Assembly (NCBI RefSeq): GCF_023898315.1
Contig: NC_064614.1
Coordinates: 1,054,628,432 to 1,054,692,431, forward strand
Source of the DNA: Schistocerca nitens
Taxonomy: Eukaryota > Arthropoda > Insecta > Orthoptera > Acrididae
Direction of reading: 5' to 3'
DNA: 64,000 nt
A program made the translations under genes and the position numbers. A model generated the notes under the pieces. It searched no databases. It was not told where the DNA came from and was given only the letters and a program-made list of their open reading frames with translations. Shown piece by piece: positions 10,640-23,075 of this stretch (positions are counted from its first letter, which is position 1; each line of letters begins with the position of its first letter).

Positions 10640-11480
10640 GGCTGGAGGAAAAGTTCTTCTTCTTCTGTAGAGTACGTCGTACCACATGCTCCAACTTGAG
10701 GCTCTCGATTCTACCTCGATCACTTCCAATAATCTTCCTCCTTCCCTTATTTTCTGCATTACTATTTTCATTCTTAAATCTGTCGATCACTTCACGTTAA
10801 GTATTCTTCTTCATAACCACATTTCAAGACATTCTAAATATCTCTTTTAGTTCTTTTTAGCTGTCAATGATTCACTGCTGTATAGCACGACACTCCAGAC
10901 ATTTAGCAAATCCTTCCACAGCTCCATTGGAATTCAAGCTGCCAGCGACTGTTCCACATTCTCATATGCTCACTTTTCCACAGACAGCCTCCTCCGTATT
11001 TATTTTATGCAGCTTCCGCTTCAATCCTTTATCGTCCGTCCAATTAAGTCTCTCGCGTCCTTTACGTCCTTACCCATTTCTCCAAGTACGTTGTTGAACA
11101 GCTGCGGTTACAGCAAGCATCCTTGCCTTTCATCCCTTCCAATGTTCATCTCTTCCGTCTCCTCACTCCCTACTCTGTCACTTTTTGCTTTGTGTACATT
11201 TCGTTTATTAGCGTTCCAACTTTCCAGTCTACGCCAACATCTTTTAAAATTTCCAGCAGTATACAGATACTCCAGTTGGCTGTATCGAATGCCTTCTCTT
11301 AGTGGACAAAACGCCTATTTTTTCATTTTTGTCCTTCTTTCTCCAATTATCCTCAGACAACCTATAGCATCTTTTACTGCTTTACGTTTCTGTACCTGGA
11401 CTAGTCCTCCCCAGTACTTTCTTTCATTTTCTTTTCATTTCTCCTTAGAATCACCCTCGTTACATTTTCTTAAAGAAAAG
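10640..11480 (-). pseudogene. RTE-like LINE reverse transcriptase fragment (antisense)
   Basis: Read on the minus strand, LEILKDVGVDWKVGTLINEM is followed by a region with RQGCLLSPQLFN (about 11134-11090), the RTE palm motif, with one in-frame substitution before it. Near 10915-10864 comes WSVVLYSSESLT, matching the C-terminal WSVALYGSETW block of RTE-type elements. Several stops interrupt the frame. The 170-codon plus-strand frame over this region is its antisense shadow. Confidence 0.65.
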
Positions 11481-11779
11481 TTATGCTTCCCTAAATGTGG
11501 TGAACACCGTGCGAGCTGACAGTTGAAAACCCCAGAAGCTTTTACAGCAAAAAAAAAAAAGGCCAAAACTACATCTGTACGTCTAAATTACAATTTATGA
11601 ATCCTCCTATCCGTAGTGCTCATTTGCGTAGTCTCAGGTGATTCCTACCACTTGTGGTGATTTCAGAAATATAGTATCCACTTTCAGCTTGTTTCGATTA
11701 ATGTTCAAATCGTTTACTTTTACGCTCGCGATAGCTCTCTGAAATTCTAAATTGAACTACACTAGATCCTTAACCATTT
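11481..11779. other. Unassigned intronic DNA
   Basis: AT-rich, with an A-run at about 11549-11560. No gene is recognised. Confidence 0.3.
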
Positions 11780-12001
11780 GGCCGAGAGAGGTACATAACA
11801 CTCTGGGGCTCGCATTTGGAATATTCATGGTTAAATTCGTCTTCCGGACAATGTGATGCAGTCTTTCCGAGTTTCCTGAATCGATTAAAATTGATAACCA
11901 AAATGGTTTCTTTGAAAAGGGCACGGTCAGTTTCCTTCGCCAATCCGAGCGTTGGATCCCCAAGAACCTAGTTGTCAACAGCACGGTAATCCTAATCTTC
12001 C
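11780..12001 (+). mobile_element. Diverged tRNA-derived SINE, CGAGGTGGCGCAG family
   Basis: The head reads GGCCGAGAGAGGTACATAAC, resembling the GGCCGAGCGAGGTGGCGCAG start I know from orthopteran SINEs. The body has TTTGAAAAGGGCACGGTCAG and the tail GTTGTCAACAGCACGGTAAT, close to the family's GTTGTCGACGGGACGTTAAAC. It is old and heavily mutated. Confidence 0.55.
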
Positions 12002-12780
12002 ACCCATGCGAAACACTGCGTATTGCAAAGCCTACTGTGTCTAATAAACTTTGCAGACAGACTAGCCAACGACTCTAGGTGCTTGTAGAAGGAATCTCAA
12101 ACTTTCTACAATTGTAAACGTCGTACTGGTACATGGCTTTACTCATTTCACAGATCGCCAGTTTCAAATACGGTACTTATCAGTAGCAAATATTGTGCAA
12201 ATAATTAAGTCTGTTGGAATAAATCACAATGAATAGACGAAAAATGGCGATTGCTGATAGATCAGTGAGGCTGCGAGCAGTCTGACACAGAAGACAGGTC
12301 GCACAAAGTGCTTCGCAATGGAGGCGATATTGGACGACCGAGCTACGGCCTGCCTTAACTATTCTTGCGGTGAAGAGTAACAAGTGCAACAAAAAAAGTT
12401 CATAAACTTCATAATATAAATATTTTACTGCACACATACACGATTTCCATACACATATGGTAATAAAAACAAATAAATCAATGTGATGCATGAGCTTGCA
12501 TATTTTTTCAAAGATTTTCGTTTCTTGGCTGAACAGAAGAAAGTGCACAACGTTAATTAATATTGAGTTTGCTTCTGTATTTCTCTTTCATTGCTAAAAC
12601 TGCTGAAAAATGCCCTTTTGCACAAACTTAGCGTCTAAAATGGTAAGTACAGCTGCAGTTCTTGCTTTGCTATGCTAAGTTAAACTTTCAGATTTTCACC
12701 CAAAATAATAACCTATTCATATTATCAAAGTCAGATTTGACTGTAGAATCGTTTTTAATTTCCAAAGCTTGTTCTTGTAG
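12002..12780. other. Unassigned intronic DNA
   Basis: AT-rich sequence with no recognised domain. The 122-codon minus frame at 12180-12548 has no family resemblance and no splice context. Confidence 0.3.
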
Positions 12781-12789
12781 TGTTTCCAA

Positions 12790-14000
12790 CTGCGCATCTA
12801 CGACAACGTCGACATTATTATCATGGGAGCTAGGGACGTAGCGTTTGAATTCCTCTGATGCTGCAAATGATTTGATATTTTATTCGCAGTATCAGCTTGC
12901 TTACAGACCTCCATAAAGAGTACTTCTTCCAGGATTCCAAATAATTTGGGAAAAGATGAATAATTGCAGGCTACAATTTTACATTTACAAAGTGGCAACT
13001 TATCAGTGTACGCTGCGATGGCATGCCGATGAGAAACTATGTTCGAATCTCCACCTTTGCAATTTCAAGCTCAGTGAGTTCAATGAATGGAAAATATCCC
13101 ACATATAAGCCAAAACCACTTGAACACTTGGCTTTCGCAGTCCCACACACACTTCAATTTGGTTTTGAATTTCCCAAAACTGAATCACTTCTTCTCTAAA
13201 TTCAAATAAACTAACTCACATGTTTCCTTTAAAGAGCCAGCGTACTTCCGTACGAAATAGCAATTTATTTTATGTTCTGTTCCCAAATCTCCACAGTGGG
13301 CCATAAAAAAGACCAGTATTTAACGCACTCTTTTTTAACATGACTCAATTTTTACGGGTCGATGACTTGGTTTGGAAGTGTGTTAGCTGCCAATGCTTGA
13401 CGGTGCATACTACACTGAATTGATGTTACACTGGAATTCTCTTCTCGAATCATCCGCACGAATGCTGACAGAGATTCAAGCATTGGCGGGACGTCCTGTG
13501 TGCATATGCCTATCAGCTTTTGCCACAGCAGTTCCTATTAGCAAAAAAAAATCAGATACCGCTGTCATTATATGATTTGCTTTTGAAGCAGTTGTCAGCT
13601 GTGTAGAAAATAACACGTCTTTTGTAATTGTTTCGTTTTGTATGTATCGGAAGAAAATTAACAGTTGACAACAATTTGCAACATCTGTACCCTCATCTAA
13701 CTGTCGCGAAAAATTCTTAATCTTCCAGGGCCTGCACTACCTGATTTGTTGTGTCTTCCGCCGTATCATCAATCCGACGTTTCACAGTGTTGTCAGAAAG
13801 CGATATCTGGGAGGTTTGTCTTTTACTTTCTGGTCCAAGAACAATATCAGCTGCTTTCAACAAACAAAGTTTGACAAGAGCTTTATTTCTTCCAAAACAT
13901 GATTTTTTTAGCCGTTGCGATGAGTAACGATTACTCGTTGGAAGCTAGGATCGCTTTTTCAGAAGACTAAGCAGTGGGTCCAGTACTATCCAATTTCATA
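12790..14000 (-). pseudogene. hAT transposase relic, ZBED5/GTF2IRD2-like group
   Basis: Translating the minus strand across frames gives, in order, KALVKLCLLKAADIVLG and ISLSDNTVKRRIDDTAEDT (13900-13740). A Cys-His region SSVTSIQCSMHRQALAANTL (about 13440) follows, then LLFRTEVRWLFKGN (about 13260) and FWEIQNQIEVC with VLAYMWDIFHSLNSLSLKLQ (13188-13060). The last block is CNYSSFPKLFGILEEVLF (about 12960). The order and spacing match the hAT superfamily group that includes vertebrate ZBED5 and GTF2IRD2 relatives. Stops and shifts are frequent, so it is inactive. The C-terminal dimerisation block is not seen. Confidence 0.75.
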
Positions 14001-14193
14001 CGATTCAAACACGCACAACTTTCAGCAGAAAACTCCATCGGCTTATCTTTCATAGCGCTATGTTTAATCCATAAATTCCGTTCGAGACGACAATGTCTAA
14101 TGGCAACAATGCTCATGACTTCATAGCAAATAACACAATTTACGTGTTAAAGAAAAAAAGACGCATTAAAGAAAAAAATGGCTTTAGAAGTCG

Positions 14194-14247
14194 ATAAAGC
14201 TGCATCTAACCAGTCTCAGGACTGAAGACCAAAACAACAACAACAAT
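14194..14247 (+). mobile_element. 3' end of an RTE-type LINE with CAA tail
   Basis: The stretch AAGCTGCATCTAACCAGTCTC followed by a CAA-repeat tail matches the reverse complement of the 3' end of the full-length element at 54764-59267. It is a severely 5'-truncated insertion. Confidence 0.6.
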
Positions 14248-14689
14248 TCATCATCACATCAAACGCACACACGACTGAACTGCTTGACTGATACTGACTA
14301 AACAACGCAGTCCGACTAAGACTCGAGCGACAACGCTGCATAGAAACAAAGGCACTACTGTCAACAATTACTGTATCTTGTTCCAAATCGGGCCAATGTG
14401 CGGGGATAGGTCTAGTTTTCGAACTACTGCACTCGTACGCTACGATTTCCAGCGGTCGCATTGGCTACAGTCAGTTACTGTGCTTACATTCAGGGTGATG
14501 ACCAAAGACGAAAATGAACTTTAAAGTACACAGGAAATACTAGATACCCAGCAGACAGTCCCGCTTAAGTATTAACAGATCTGTGTTAGCTAGTTTTTTA
14601 GTAACGTGCGTTGGTTCCACTTGCCCCGACCGCTCCCCATTTTATGCGTCCCCACGTCTCCCCTGGAGGACGCGCCCCAGTTTCAAAAC
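14248..14689. other. Unassigned intronic DNA
   Basis: Mixed sequence with a C-rich segment near 14620-14680. No domain is recognised, and the short minus frames here (for example 14216-14461) have no support. Confidence 0.3.
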
Positions 14690-15085
14690 TGATTTGGCCT
14701 TGTAACACTGCCGACTTGGCCTCACTGTGCTGATAAAGCGAACGGGTAAGGCAAGGAAAAACTAAAGCCGTCCCCCCCCCCCCTCCAGGACATCTTGCTC
14801 TACTGTGTGGATCAATAATGACGGCATCCTCCTTGATAAATATTTCGGAGGTAAAATGTCCCACGGCATCCTACAGTTTGGACCGTGGAATTTTAGATTC
14901 CTTAATGGGGCAAGTAGGCTAGATAACTTGTTTGTAAACGGAAATGGAGAAGTTGTCATTGGATGTAATGTGAATTCGTCACGTGCAGTTGCAGAACGAT
15001 AGGACTTATGGTCAGGCGAGTACAGAACTATAATACGAATCACATAAGCGTAATGCAAGACTAGGTCTAATAACTAATAAGAACT
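14690..15085 (+). mobile_element. 5' fragment of an RTE-type LINE
   Basis: It matches the 5' end of the element at 54764-59267 in sense orientation. TGGCCTCACTGTGCTG-like and ATATTTCGGAGGTAAAATG-like stretches are followed by the start of the coding region (TGGAATTTTAGATTCCTTAATG at about 14886). A C-run lies at 14774-14783. The copy breaks off before the endonuclease domain. Confidence 0.65.
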
Positions 15086-15094
15086 CGGGGGAGT

Positions 15095-17065
15095 TGCTAG
15101 TCTCCTATCGAACGCCTTCCCAGGTGGCAGATATGGAGGGTACCGGGGAAATAAAATACCCAGGGGGTTGACTAAAACTGGTACCAAGGGCATGACGACT
15201 CCTTATGTCAGTGGCGGTACCCCAACAGCGTCTGTTCCACATGTTAGTGGCGGCTGATTAATATCCTCTGTGGATAACAACCATAGTTGTAACACGGAGC
15301 TTGCTCCACTCGAGGGTTATAGCCTCTGACAGTCAAAGATGAAAACGCATTTTAGAGAAAAATTTCCACCTTCCAACCCAGTGGGGTATGAGAAAGCTAC
15401 ACCGGATTTGGTGGGTAGCCAACTGGGATACTCAAATGAATCGTAGCATTTGAAATCAACCATCTCTCATCAAGCATATAATACTAAAATAAAACATAAA
15501 CGTGGAAACTATACTGCAACACATAACAAACTCTCTATTGAAAACTGGAAAGCCCAAAAACTACACAAATGAAATGGAGAGACAAAACATCGTAATACCA
15601 GAACTCCACAGAATGAGAAATACAACAGAACGTCCGTTTGAATTTCAAGTTTATCGAATTAGAACGGAAGACCAGGAAAAAGAGTTATGAAAGAGTGCCC
15701 ACAATTTGGAACAGGATTTGTTGTAAATTTGAAAGTGATAGATTCAATAACTGATTTTAAAGCTATTTCTCCATGAATCGCAGCTTTAACGCTGAAATCC
15801 ATAAACAAGATGTATATCATAAACGCCCATGCCCCCTAGCAATGAGAAAAATTTTCTAACGAGAACTATGGTAGAATTTAAAAAATTGTGGCATCTTTTG
15901 GATCAGACAGTAAATCAAGTCATTTAAAACAGCATGAAGATATTAATAGGAGAATTTAGTGCATAAATAGGAAACGAAAAGAAGTATAGAGATATAATTG
16001 GAAAAAGGGCTTCACATAAACAGACTAGCAGAAACAGACAAAGACTCTTTGAAACTAGCACTACACATGGATTCATCTCTAACACTACATAAACTACATA
16101 TTTTAAAAGAAAACCAAGCAAACTTGTGACATGGAAACATTCTGACTGGACAAGAGGAGAGTGGCAGCTGGCCCATGCCTCCATGGACAAATTCTTTCAT
16201 AATTAAATTCGAAATGTTAAAGTACTGAGAGGAACAAACACAGCTTCAAAATCAAAATAAAGTTCATACCATTAAGGAAAATGAGACAGAGAACAATTGG
16301 GGATAAAAGGAAGTATGACCCATATAAATTAATCAAATATTATAAATATCAGAAAAAAACACAAAATACAGTAGCAATCTTGAGGAAATGATACCAATTT
16401 TAAAACAACATACTGAAGAATCGGCCACAGTAAATCAACATAAAAAACATGTTTGGTAGACTACAGAATGTGATGAGATTCATGATGAAAGACATCGAGC
16501 TTGAACAAAATTTCAAACTCACAATATAGAAGAAAATGGAACTGACCTCAAAATCATCAGAAAAAAATTCTCTCAAACTGTCAGAGAAACAAAGCGTTAA
16601 TATCCAAAAGATCTACTGAATTCCATTGAAAAATACTACGTATTACAAAAGCAACTCCAGAGGGTATCTTAAAGGCTTTGATAAACTGTCACGTAATTAC
16701 AATTCTCCCACATTATTTCTGAGAAAGAAAGATGGAAGAATAGCCCATAATAACAAGGAAAATGCAGAAATCATTAGAGAAGCATTTAACAAGCTCTTGA
16801 ACTGTGATGAACCTGAGAAACTTTTAACAACAGGCACAAGCACTAACCAGACCAGAAAATATAAACGCATCTACTGCACAAGAAACGGAAATTGCACTTA
16901 AAGAAATGAGAAATTGCAACGCAAGTGGGGAAAATCAATTTTTTGTGAAAATGTGGAAGTATGCTGGTAAAACAACTCAGACATCCTGAAATACTGTTTT
17001 ACAAAAAATTTGGGCAACAGAAAAATTCCGAGAAGAATGGTGCACAGCTATAATGAACCAACTTC
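15095..17065 (+). pseudogene. Decayed RTE-like LINE, 5' region to start of RT
   Basis: A G-rich leader (15095-15300) is followed by coding remnants. HFREKFPPSNP lies near 15350. An endonuclease fragment FGTGFVVNLKVIDSITDFKAIS lies at 15703-15770, and a DFNAKIGNE-like stretch near 15960. The pre-RT region follows at 16730-17060: FNKLLNCDEPEKL, then EMRNCNASGENQFFVKMWKYAG and KIWATEKFREEWCTAIM. This order (endonuclease, linker, RT entry) is typical of RTE/BovB elements. Stops are very frequent and the RT palm is missing. Confidence 0.7.
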
Positions 17066-17759
17066 ATAAGTGTAATGAATGATGGTGGCGGCCAGATGGA
17101 TCGCCGAAATATCGTGTAGTGAAGACGATCATATCCGGCAGCATACCCGTGAAGAGCATAAACATATAAGACGCTGGGAAAATCTACGGAATAACAACAG
17201 TATTGAATGATATCAACATCATCTCTGAGCCAACCTGTGAACCTTCTGCCCTGACCAAATAGCGCGTGTATGCTCAAATCAAACATAAGTGTTTCATTTA
17301 CACGTCCACGAAAGTTAGATACATTAAATCCGATTATGAAACAAACAATTTCGACCACTTTGGCCCATGAGAGGAGAAGCATCCTTAAACTGTGCATCGT
17401 TTTGCTGGCTCACCCTCAGAGCATTTCTTTTCATTTTTTTTATTGGCTTTGGAGTCTTCAATAGTTTTGAATAGCCATTAACAGTTGCCAAATCTGTCTA
17501 CTAAGACGACGTATCCATAAAAGAATCCTATAATTTTAATATGCGTAGAATCCATATCTTAAATGTTGGTAACGCTCTAGCTATTTGAAGTTTAGAAAAT
17601 TATCGGAGCCATCTGTGCCAGTGTCCATATCTGTATCTGAGAAGCAAAGGGACGTAAATCCAGCTTCCACAGTTTCGGCTTAAGATCATGTTTAATATAT
17701 TTGTAATACCACACACAGCTTAATATGGGGACAGTGGCTCAGCTACTCCGCTCCATGAC
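17066..17759. other. Unassigned DNA with a possible dispersed repeat
   Basis: From 17080 to about 17250 the sequence (GATGGTGGCGGCCAGATGG and GCCGAAATATCGTGTAGTG) resembles a repeat I associate with orthopteran DNA but cannot name. The remainder is AT-rich and unassigned. Confidence 0.3.
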
Positions 17760-17849
17760 TTACGAGATATTAAAGTCACCTGAATCAGAAATTAAAGTTA
17801 CTCCCTTTTTCCTATCGAGTACAGCATAGAGAACAGCCTTTCGACGACG

Positions 17850-18066
17850 AGGTAACGAGATACGCGATAGGTCGGATTGAGACACGGACGTGGAAAGAAA
17901 CTGGCTGCGACATTCTCTACGGAGTCTTCTAGGCCGAGGGAAACGACGGAAAACGTATATCGGGCCGTCCGAACAAGACTCAATGTAGCCACTGTCCTCC
18001 CGAATAAAGTCACTGTCCTCCCGAATATGAGTCCATTGTTTTAGCCTCTGCACTTCCTCGCTCGAC
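17850..18066 (-). mobile_element. SINE of the CGAGGTGGCGCAG family with a 21 bp duplication
   Basis: Read on the minus strand, the head GTCGAGCGAGGAAGTGCAG leads to TGGACTCATATTCGGGAGGA, then TTTCCGTCGTTTCCCT-like and CAATCCGACC-like body segments. The unit ACTGTCCTCCCGAATA is present twice, 21 bases apart (17991 and 18012, plus coordinates). The 104-codon open frame across this copy is therefore a by-product of the SINE and not a gene. Confidence 0.6.
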
Positions 18067-19060
18067 CCTGCCACTAGAAGTGCTCAGAAATGCTGTGCTT
18101 TCCGTGTATCACAGTGGCTGACACAGTTTCGATACACCAAAAGCAAGTGGTCACAATAAGTATGTACAGACGGCTGAAAGTGTACTGCACTGAGTCACCA
18201 TACCACAGTGTCATCATTTTGGAAAGTTCCCAGATGTTCTGTCTTTACCTGCCGCAATTCACTTAATTCATCGCGTACCAACTCGCTCACAAAATAAGTA
18301 ATAACTAAGATGAATATCCGTTTTATTCTTTTTACATAAAATGAGAAGGTCCTCTTTTTCTTGTTCGTGAAATAATATCTTGGTATTACGTTTGCTTGAC
18401 CCAATCAGGGAGAAAAACAGAAAGACACACGTTGTTCTCTCACTTCCACACTAGCTTCTTTAGTAGCGTATTTGTATTATATGCCTCACAACTACGTCAA
18501 ATTCTGTCAGTGTCTACCACATTCCTCTAATGACCTCAATGTCGACGGGGCGTTAAACATAAATCTGTCATATTGGATCGCTTGCTTTCTTTACTGTGTC
18601 AGCGGATTCACAGACGAAACGCAAGCAAAACTGTGAAGTTTTTTGTGTCTACACAGAAAATGAGCATATTGTGCTTCTGAGTCAGACAGCACGCAATTCA
18701 TCATTTGTATTAAAGTCCAAGCAAGGAGATTTCCAGCAGTGCGACTTGCTTATGAGGTCACTGGTTTCGAAACACGTTCTTCGTAATAAATAAAATGTTA
18801 GTACGACTGAAGGACTGATTTATTGATCCAGAAATACCAAAACTCTCATCACCGTAAGACGCTAGAAAAAAAATTTACGAATACCACAACACTGCTGTAC
18901 TGCGTAAAACGTGAAATTAAGCCAGATTTCAATGAACGATAAATTTATTTTATAGTTTGCATTTTTAAACTTGGTCACGCTACTAGGTCAAACAATAATT
19001 GCGTCACGCTTGTAGGTCATGAAAGAGCGGTGCGTGGAAAATTTGTTTGGATTGATAATC
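18067..19060. other. Unassigned DNA with a SINE tail fragment
   Basis: Bases 18521-18569 carry CTCTAATGACCTCAATGTCG and GGGGCGTTAAACATAAATCT, the tail of the CGAGGTGGCGCAG-type SINE in plus orientation. The rest has no recognised content. Confidence 0.35.
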
Positions 19061-19069
19061 GCCGTTCGC

Positions 19070-19310
19070 AGGCCCAGCCACTAGACTTATCGTCTCAGCG
19101 CGCCGCCTAGAACCTTCGCACGTGACTCAGGCATCCGCTACGTGACGTAGGCCGCGTGCAGCCTTGCTTATCCGGGACGCGCTGTTGCCGGCTTGAACCC
19201 AGCGGCCGTGAGGGGCTCAAAGCGGGTTGCCAGCTGGCGCACGGAACTGCGCACAAAGCGGCGACCTTTCTCGAGGGGGCGCCTGCAGCTTCACTGCGGA
19301 CGTTTTCTCC
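19070..19310. promoter_or_regulatory. CpG-dense island, candidate regulatory region
   Basis: About 240 bases with roughly 30 CpG dinucleotides in otherwise AT-rich, CpG-poor DNA. It includes CTACGTGACGTAGGCCGCGT with a CRE-like TGACGTAG. A 68-codon plus frame (19193-19399) runs out of it but has no family resemblance. It could be an alternative promoter, an LTR or another element's 5' end. Direction is unknown. Confidence 0.35.
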
Positions 19311-22227
19311 TACATGAAAAAAACAAACACGGTGGCAAAGCTCACTGTACAGAAAATGATACAGGGGGACGATCTGCCTCGACTACAACACAACATTGAG
19401 TAGAAGTAAGCGTAGTGGATCATCGTTTAGAATAAGAGGAATATTGCAGATCACCTATACTTTGTTCTTGAGTGGGAGACATGTCTAGCCTACAAAGTTC
19501 GATTTGATAGAAAAATCTATTAGGATTAGATGCAGTGCAAAGCCACGGTAAGTTGCTAAGTTGCAAACGGTCTATTTGTTTCGATCCATTATTCAAAAAA
19601 TGGAGTGTGCTGAATGACCAGACTGCATTACGTGACATTCCATAAAAGTAATTGTCGATACAAAGATAATATACAGCCATAAACAGCAACAAGCTGCGGT
19701 TTACTATGTTGAAATACATACTTTCTCAGGTTTTAGCATTCAAACCATTGTAGGTTTGACGATGTGGCGGTATTTACGGAAATATTATTTCGTGGATAAC
19801 ATGCATATTATCACCAAGAGTAGGTTTGATTATAAATAACTCATCTGCTACCAGTCACGATTTTCTGTATTTTATTTTTCGCACGACGCGTTTCAGGAAA
19901 TGTTTCCCATTTTCAAGTCTGTTTTTTTCGTGTTTGTTATGCCATTTCTATGTGATGTAGTCGATGTGTGAGAGTCTGCTTAATTTCGCTGACTTATGGT
20001 CCATTTGTGCAGAGTTTCACACGCACTAAACATCACATACAACTTGTTGTACACTTTTAAACATAGAAAACATTTTACATAAACAAAATAATTCCATAGA
20101 TCTTTACCGACTGCGTTGGTATCTAGCAGCTGAAAAAGCCTGTTCAGTTATCATCCGAAATATGGCGAACAGGGTGTGTTTATCCATATACGGGGCGACT
20201 GTGCAGAAAATCGTTAGTTGCCTTCATGAAATGCGAAGCACATAAATCATACAGGACGTGGCACTTGCATATGAAATTAGTCTCATTCAAGTCAAATAGC
20301 ACTTTCAAAATAAACAGAATTAAACAGAATGTCTCCCTGTCGTGTTAGCAGCCACGTAAGTTTTATTCTTGGGACAGCGCGTTGTACGAACGCATAATAT
20401 TGCGTAACAGGAGAACGTACACAGGATAACTGAAATTGTGATTCTGACGGGATTAGTGAAGATAACCGGAGAATACATTTTGTCAATGACAGGAGTATTT
20501 ACAGAATTAGTAATGACCAGATTGTTTGTTAGAACGAGGAAGGAGAAGGAACAGGGACATAATACAAATTATATAGAAGAAAATGACGATTCCAAATTTA
20601 TGTAAAAATTTCGTACTGCTGCTTTTCGATCTCATGCATGAGAATCTCGAGCATATGAGTGAAATGTGAAACCATTTCCTAACATAAAACATTTTGCTTA
20701 TAATTCGCCTAATAGGCATTTGATCTGGTACTTCGTGAATTATATTCTGTCGTGTGATTTATGTAAATGAGGTAAATAAAAATGACCATTTGCGCCAAAA
20801 TAGTCTCGCTTGTTTAGCGTGTGTTACAACTGCTGCAATGTTAGAAATGCCTATTTCGTTTTATATATCAGACAGTGACAAAACAGAAAAGACTTTTGAT
20901 TTTTCACGTAGCAAAACATTTGACGAACTTCGATGAGGTAATTGATTCTTTCGCGGAAAGGAAAGCACACCATGTAAAGTTGTAGCGAGATTAGTGAGAA
21001 AAAAATGCTGGAATCTAAGGATTGAAGAAATGTGCACTATCTTGCTTGTCTCTTGTCTTTACTGGTTTTATGTTTCCATATTTAAGTTTATTCTACAAAA
21101 AAGGGAGTTATTAGTTAATAGGCAATAAAGAGTGCAAATTCTCTGAAGAGTTGTTATTCTCCTGGTCGCAAATAATCCCACTCAGCATTAATTGTGAGGC
21201 TTTTTTAAAGGCGGGTAGCACACGACATTTTAATATCCACTGGCCTGAATATAGGTTTGATGGCTCCTTTACAAAATTTACTCATTTGAATTCCACAGAG
21301 CGAAATACAGCGACGAGCGGTAGAAGAACGCTGTGTGAAGACGCATGGCACTGCCCTAAGACCAAATAACTTGTCTTAGATTTCCTCGAACACACACATA
21401 TGTTTTATACATCAAATTCTTCCGAAAGATGTGCGCTACAAAATGAACATATTTTAGAAAAATCGATTTTTAAAATTTTTGACGTCCTGTCTCAAACACT
21501 CGAGCGTGTTGGTGGGGGGGGGGGGGGAGGGGGGGGGAGGAAGAGTGGGGTGTCGCTATCAAATTTATGCCCCGGTTCGGAAATATCATAGATCCGCGGC
21601 TGTGAGAATGTATCCTATTCTTTAGTGCATAAAATATTTTATGTATGTAGTCGGCGTCGTTATTGGCTTAAAGCCTATTAACTACAAGCGTACATATTTC
21701 CATGTATCATAATTTTATTTGCTTATATAAGAAGAGTATCGAAGCACCTGAAGAAATTTACTAAGTCACTTCCCAAATTTTTTTTTCTAAGTTGCACCTG
21801 CTTACATTTTACAGTGAACGAAATAAAATAATGCAGCAGCTCACACATTGAAAACATCACTTATAAACGCAGGGAGAACGAATTTGAGAATGGGAATTAC
21901 CTCCCGAGAAACGTCGTGAAACAAACAAATAAAAGAAAACCGTGGCTGACTGCAGCAAGAATTATTCCGTAGCAAACAAACCCTATATTTTTGTTTCTAC
22001 GAGACGCAATGCTTCGAAATAGATTTCTCTTCCACTAACATGTTCTGTAGGAAACAGCTTTCTTTCTTCCGAAGGAACGTGACCTATTCATATTTTGAAG
22101 CAGGCATGCACTTTAAGGTCATGAAAAAAACGTGAGGTCAACAGTTATTGCCGTTACGCTTGCTAACCATTACAGTATTCGCGTCGTACAATCAATTGGA
22201 CAGGATGCTGTGGACCCACTGTCGAAG
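19311..22227. other. Unassigned intronic DNA
   Basis: AT-rich sequence without supported genes. Near 19850-19935 a CGACGCGTTTCAGGAAATG stretch looks like part of a dispersed repeat. A run of nearly pure G occupies 21513-21540. The small open frames in this span show no domain or splice context. Confidence 0.35.
21513..21540 (+). repeat. G-run, possible G-quadruplex
   Basis: The tract is almost all G, broken by single T and A, giving several runs of at least four G. It is a simple-sequence tract with quadruplex potential. Confidence 0.8.
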
Positions 22228-22238
22228 ACATTACAGAA

Positions 22239-22441
22239 GCTGGCCGAAGTGGCCGTGCGGTTAAAGGCGCTGCAGTCTGGAACCGCAAGACCGCTACGGT
22301 CACAGGTTCGAATCCTGCCTCGGGCATGGATGTTTGTGATGTCCTTAGGTTAGTTAGGTTTAACTAGTTCTAAGTTCTAGGGGACTAATGACCTCAGCAG
22401 TTGAGTCCCATAGTGCTCAGAGCCATTTGAACCATTTTTGA
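22239..22441 (+). mobile_element. tRNA-derived SINE (family A), sense
   Basis: The head GCTGGCCGAAGTGGCCGTGC folds like a class II tRNA (Leu/Ser type) with a variable arm. It contains a B box GGTTCGAATCC. The body ends CATAGTGCTCAGAGCCATTT. An 11 bp target-site duplication ACATTACAGAA flanks it (22228-22238 and 22442-22452). Confidence 0.9.
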
Positions 22442-22452
22442 ACATTACAGAA

Positions 22453-23075
22453 TAGCGGGACCGCTTGGTGACAAGCTAGTATAAAGACACTCCAGAAGCT
22501 GGTAGAAGTGCGCTGTACAATCGTTTCCCGGAAGTGACAGCGATCGCCGAACTGAGGTCATGAAACATGGCGCAACTCCAGGAAATCTCTAAAACAGTAG
22601 TTCCCTTACAATGGGCCGCGGCCTACTCGGCACTGGGGCGTGGGCTCTGTACAACAGTCGAATACTAGAAAAAAATTGTCGGGAGCTTCGGAGGCTTCGT
22701 TTTGTCAGTTGACAACGTCAGCGAGTACAGAATGAAATAAGAGTTGAAATGCACTGTATTTATCCTACACCATTCACAAAGGAATGGCCTATTGTCGATA
22801 CCTGCCCTGTATCCGTCAAAAGATACTGATAAGACGGACTGCCACTTTTTGTCTTAAAGTCGAAAATTACCAATATCGTGTGCCACAAGGCGGCTGGAAG
22901 TGTACACTCCTAAAGACAATGCTATAGGGCTGGCGCATGGCCTTGGCTGGCTGCTCATGGCGTTATCATATAACATGTCACAATGCGATCGTAGTTTGTC
23001 GAGTTGGTAATTTCTCGGACGCAGCTGTTCACAACGATTCGCTTGAATTTCGTCATTTAATATCCATATACAACT
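22453..23075. other. Unassigned intronic DNA
   Basis: No gene or named repeat is recognised between the two SINE copies. Confidence 0.3.

Noticed and set aside
11007..11519. 170-codon plus-strand frame
   Set aside because: It is antisense to an RTE-like RT whose RQGC..SPQLFN and WSVVLY motifs are on the minus strand.
17760..18074. 104-codon minus frame with repeated REDS-type residues
   Set aside because: It follows a diverged SINE, and the internal repeat is a 21 bp duplication of SINE sequence.
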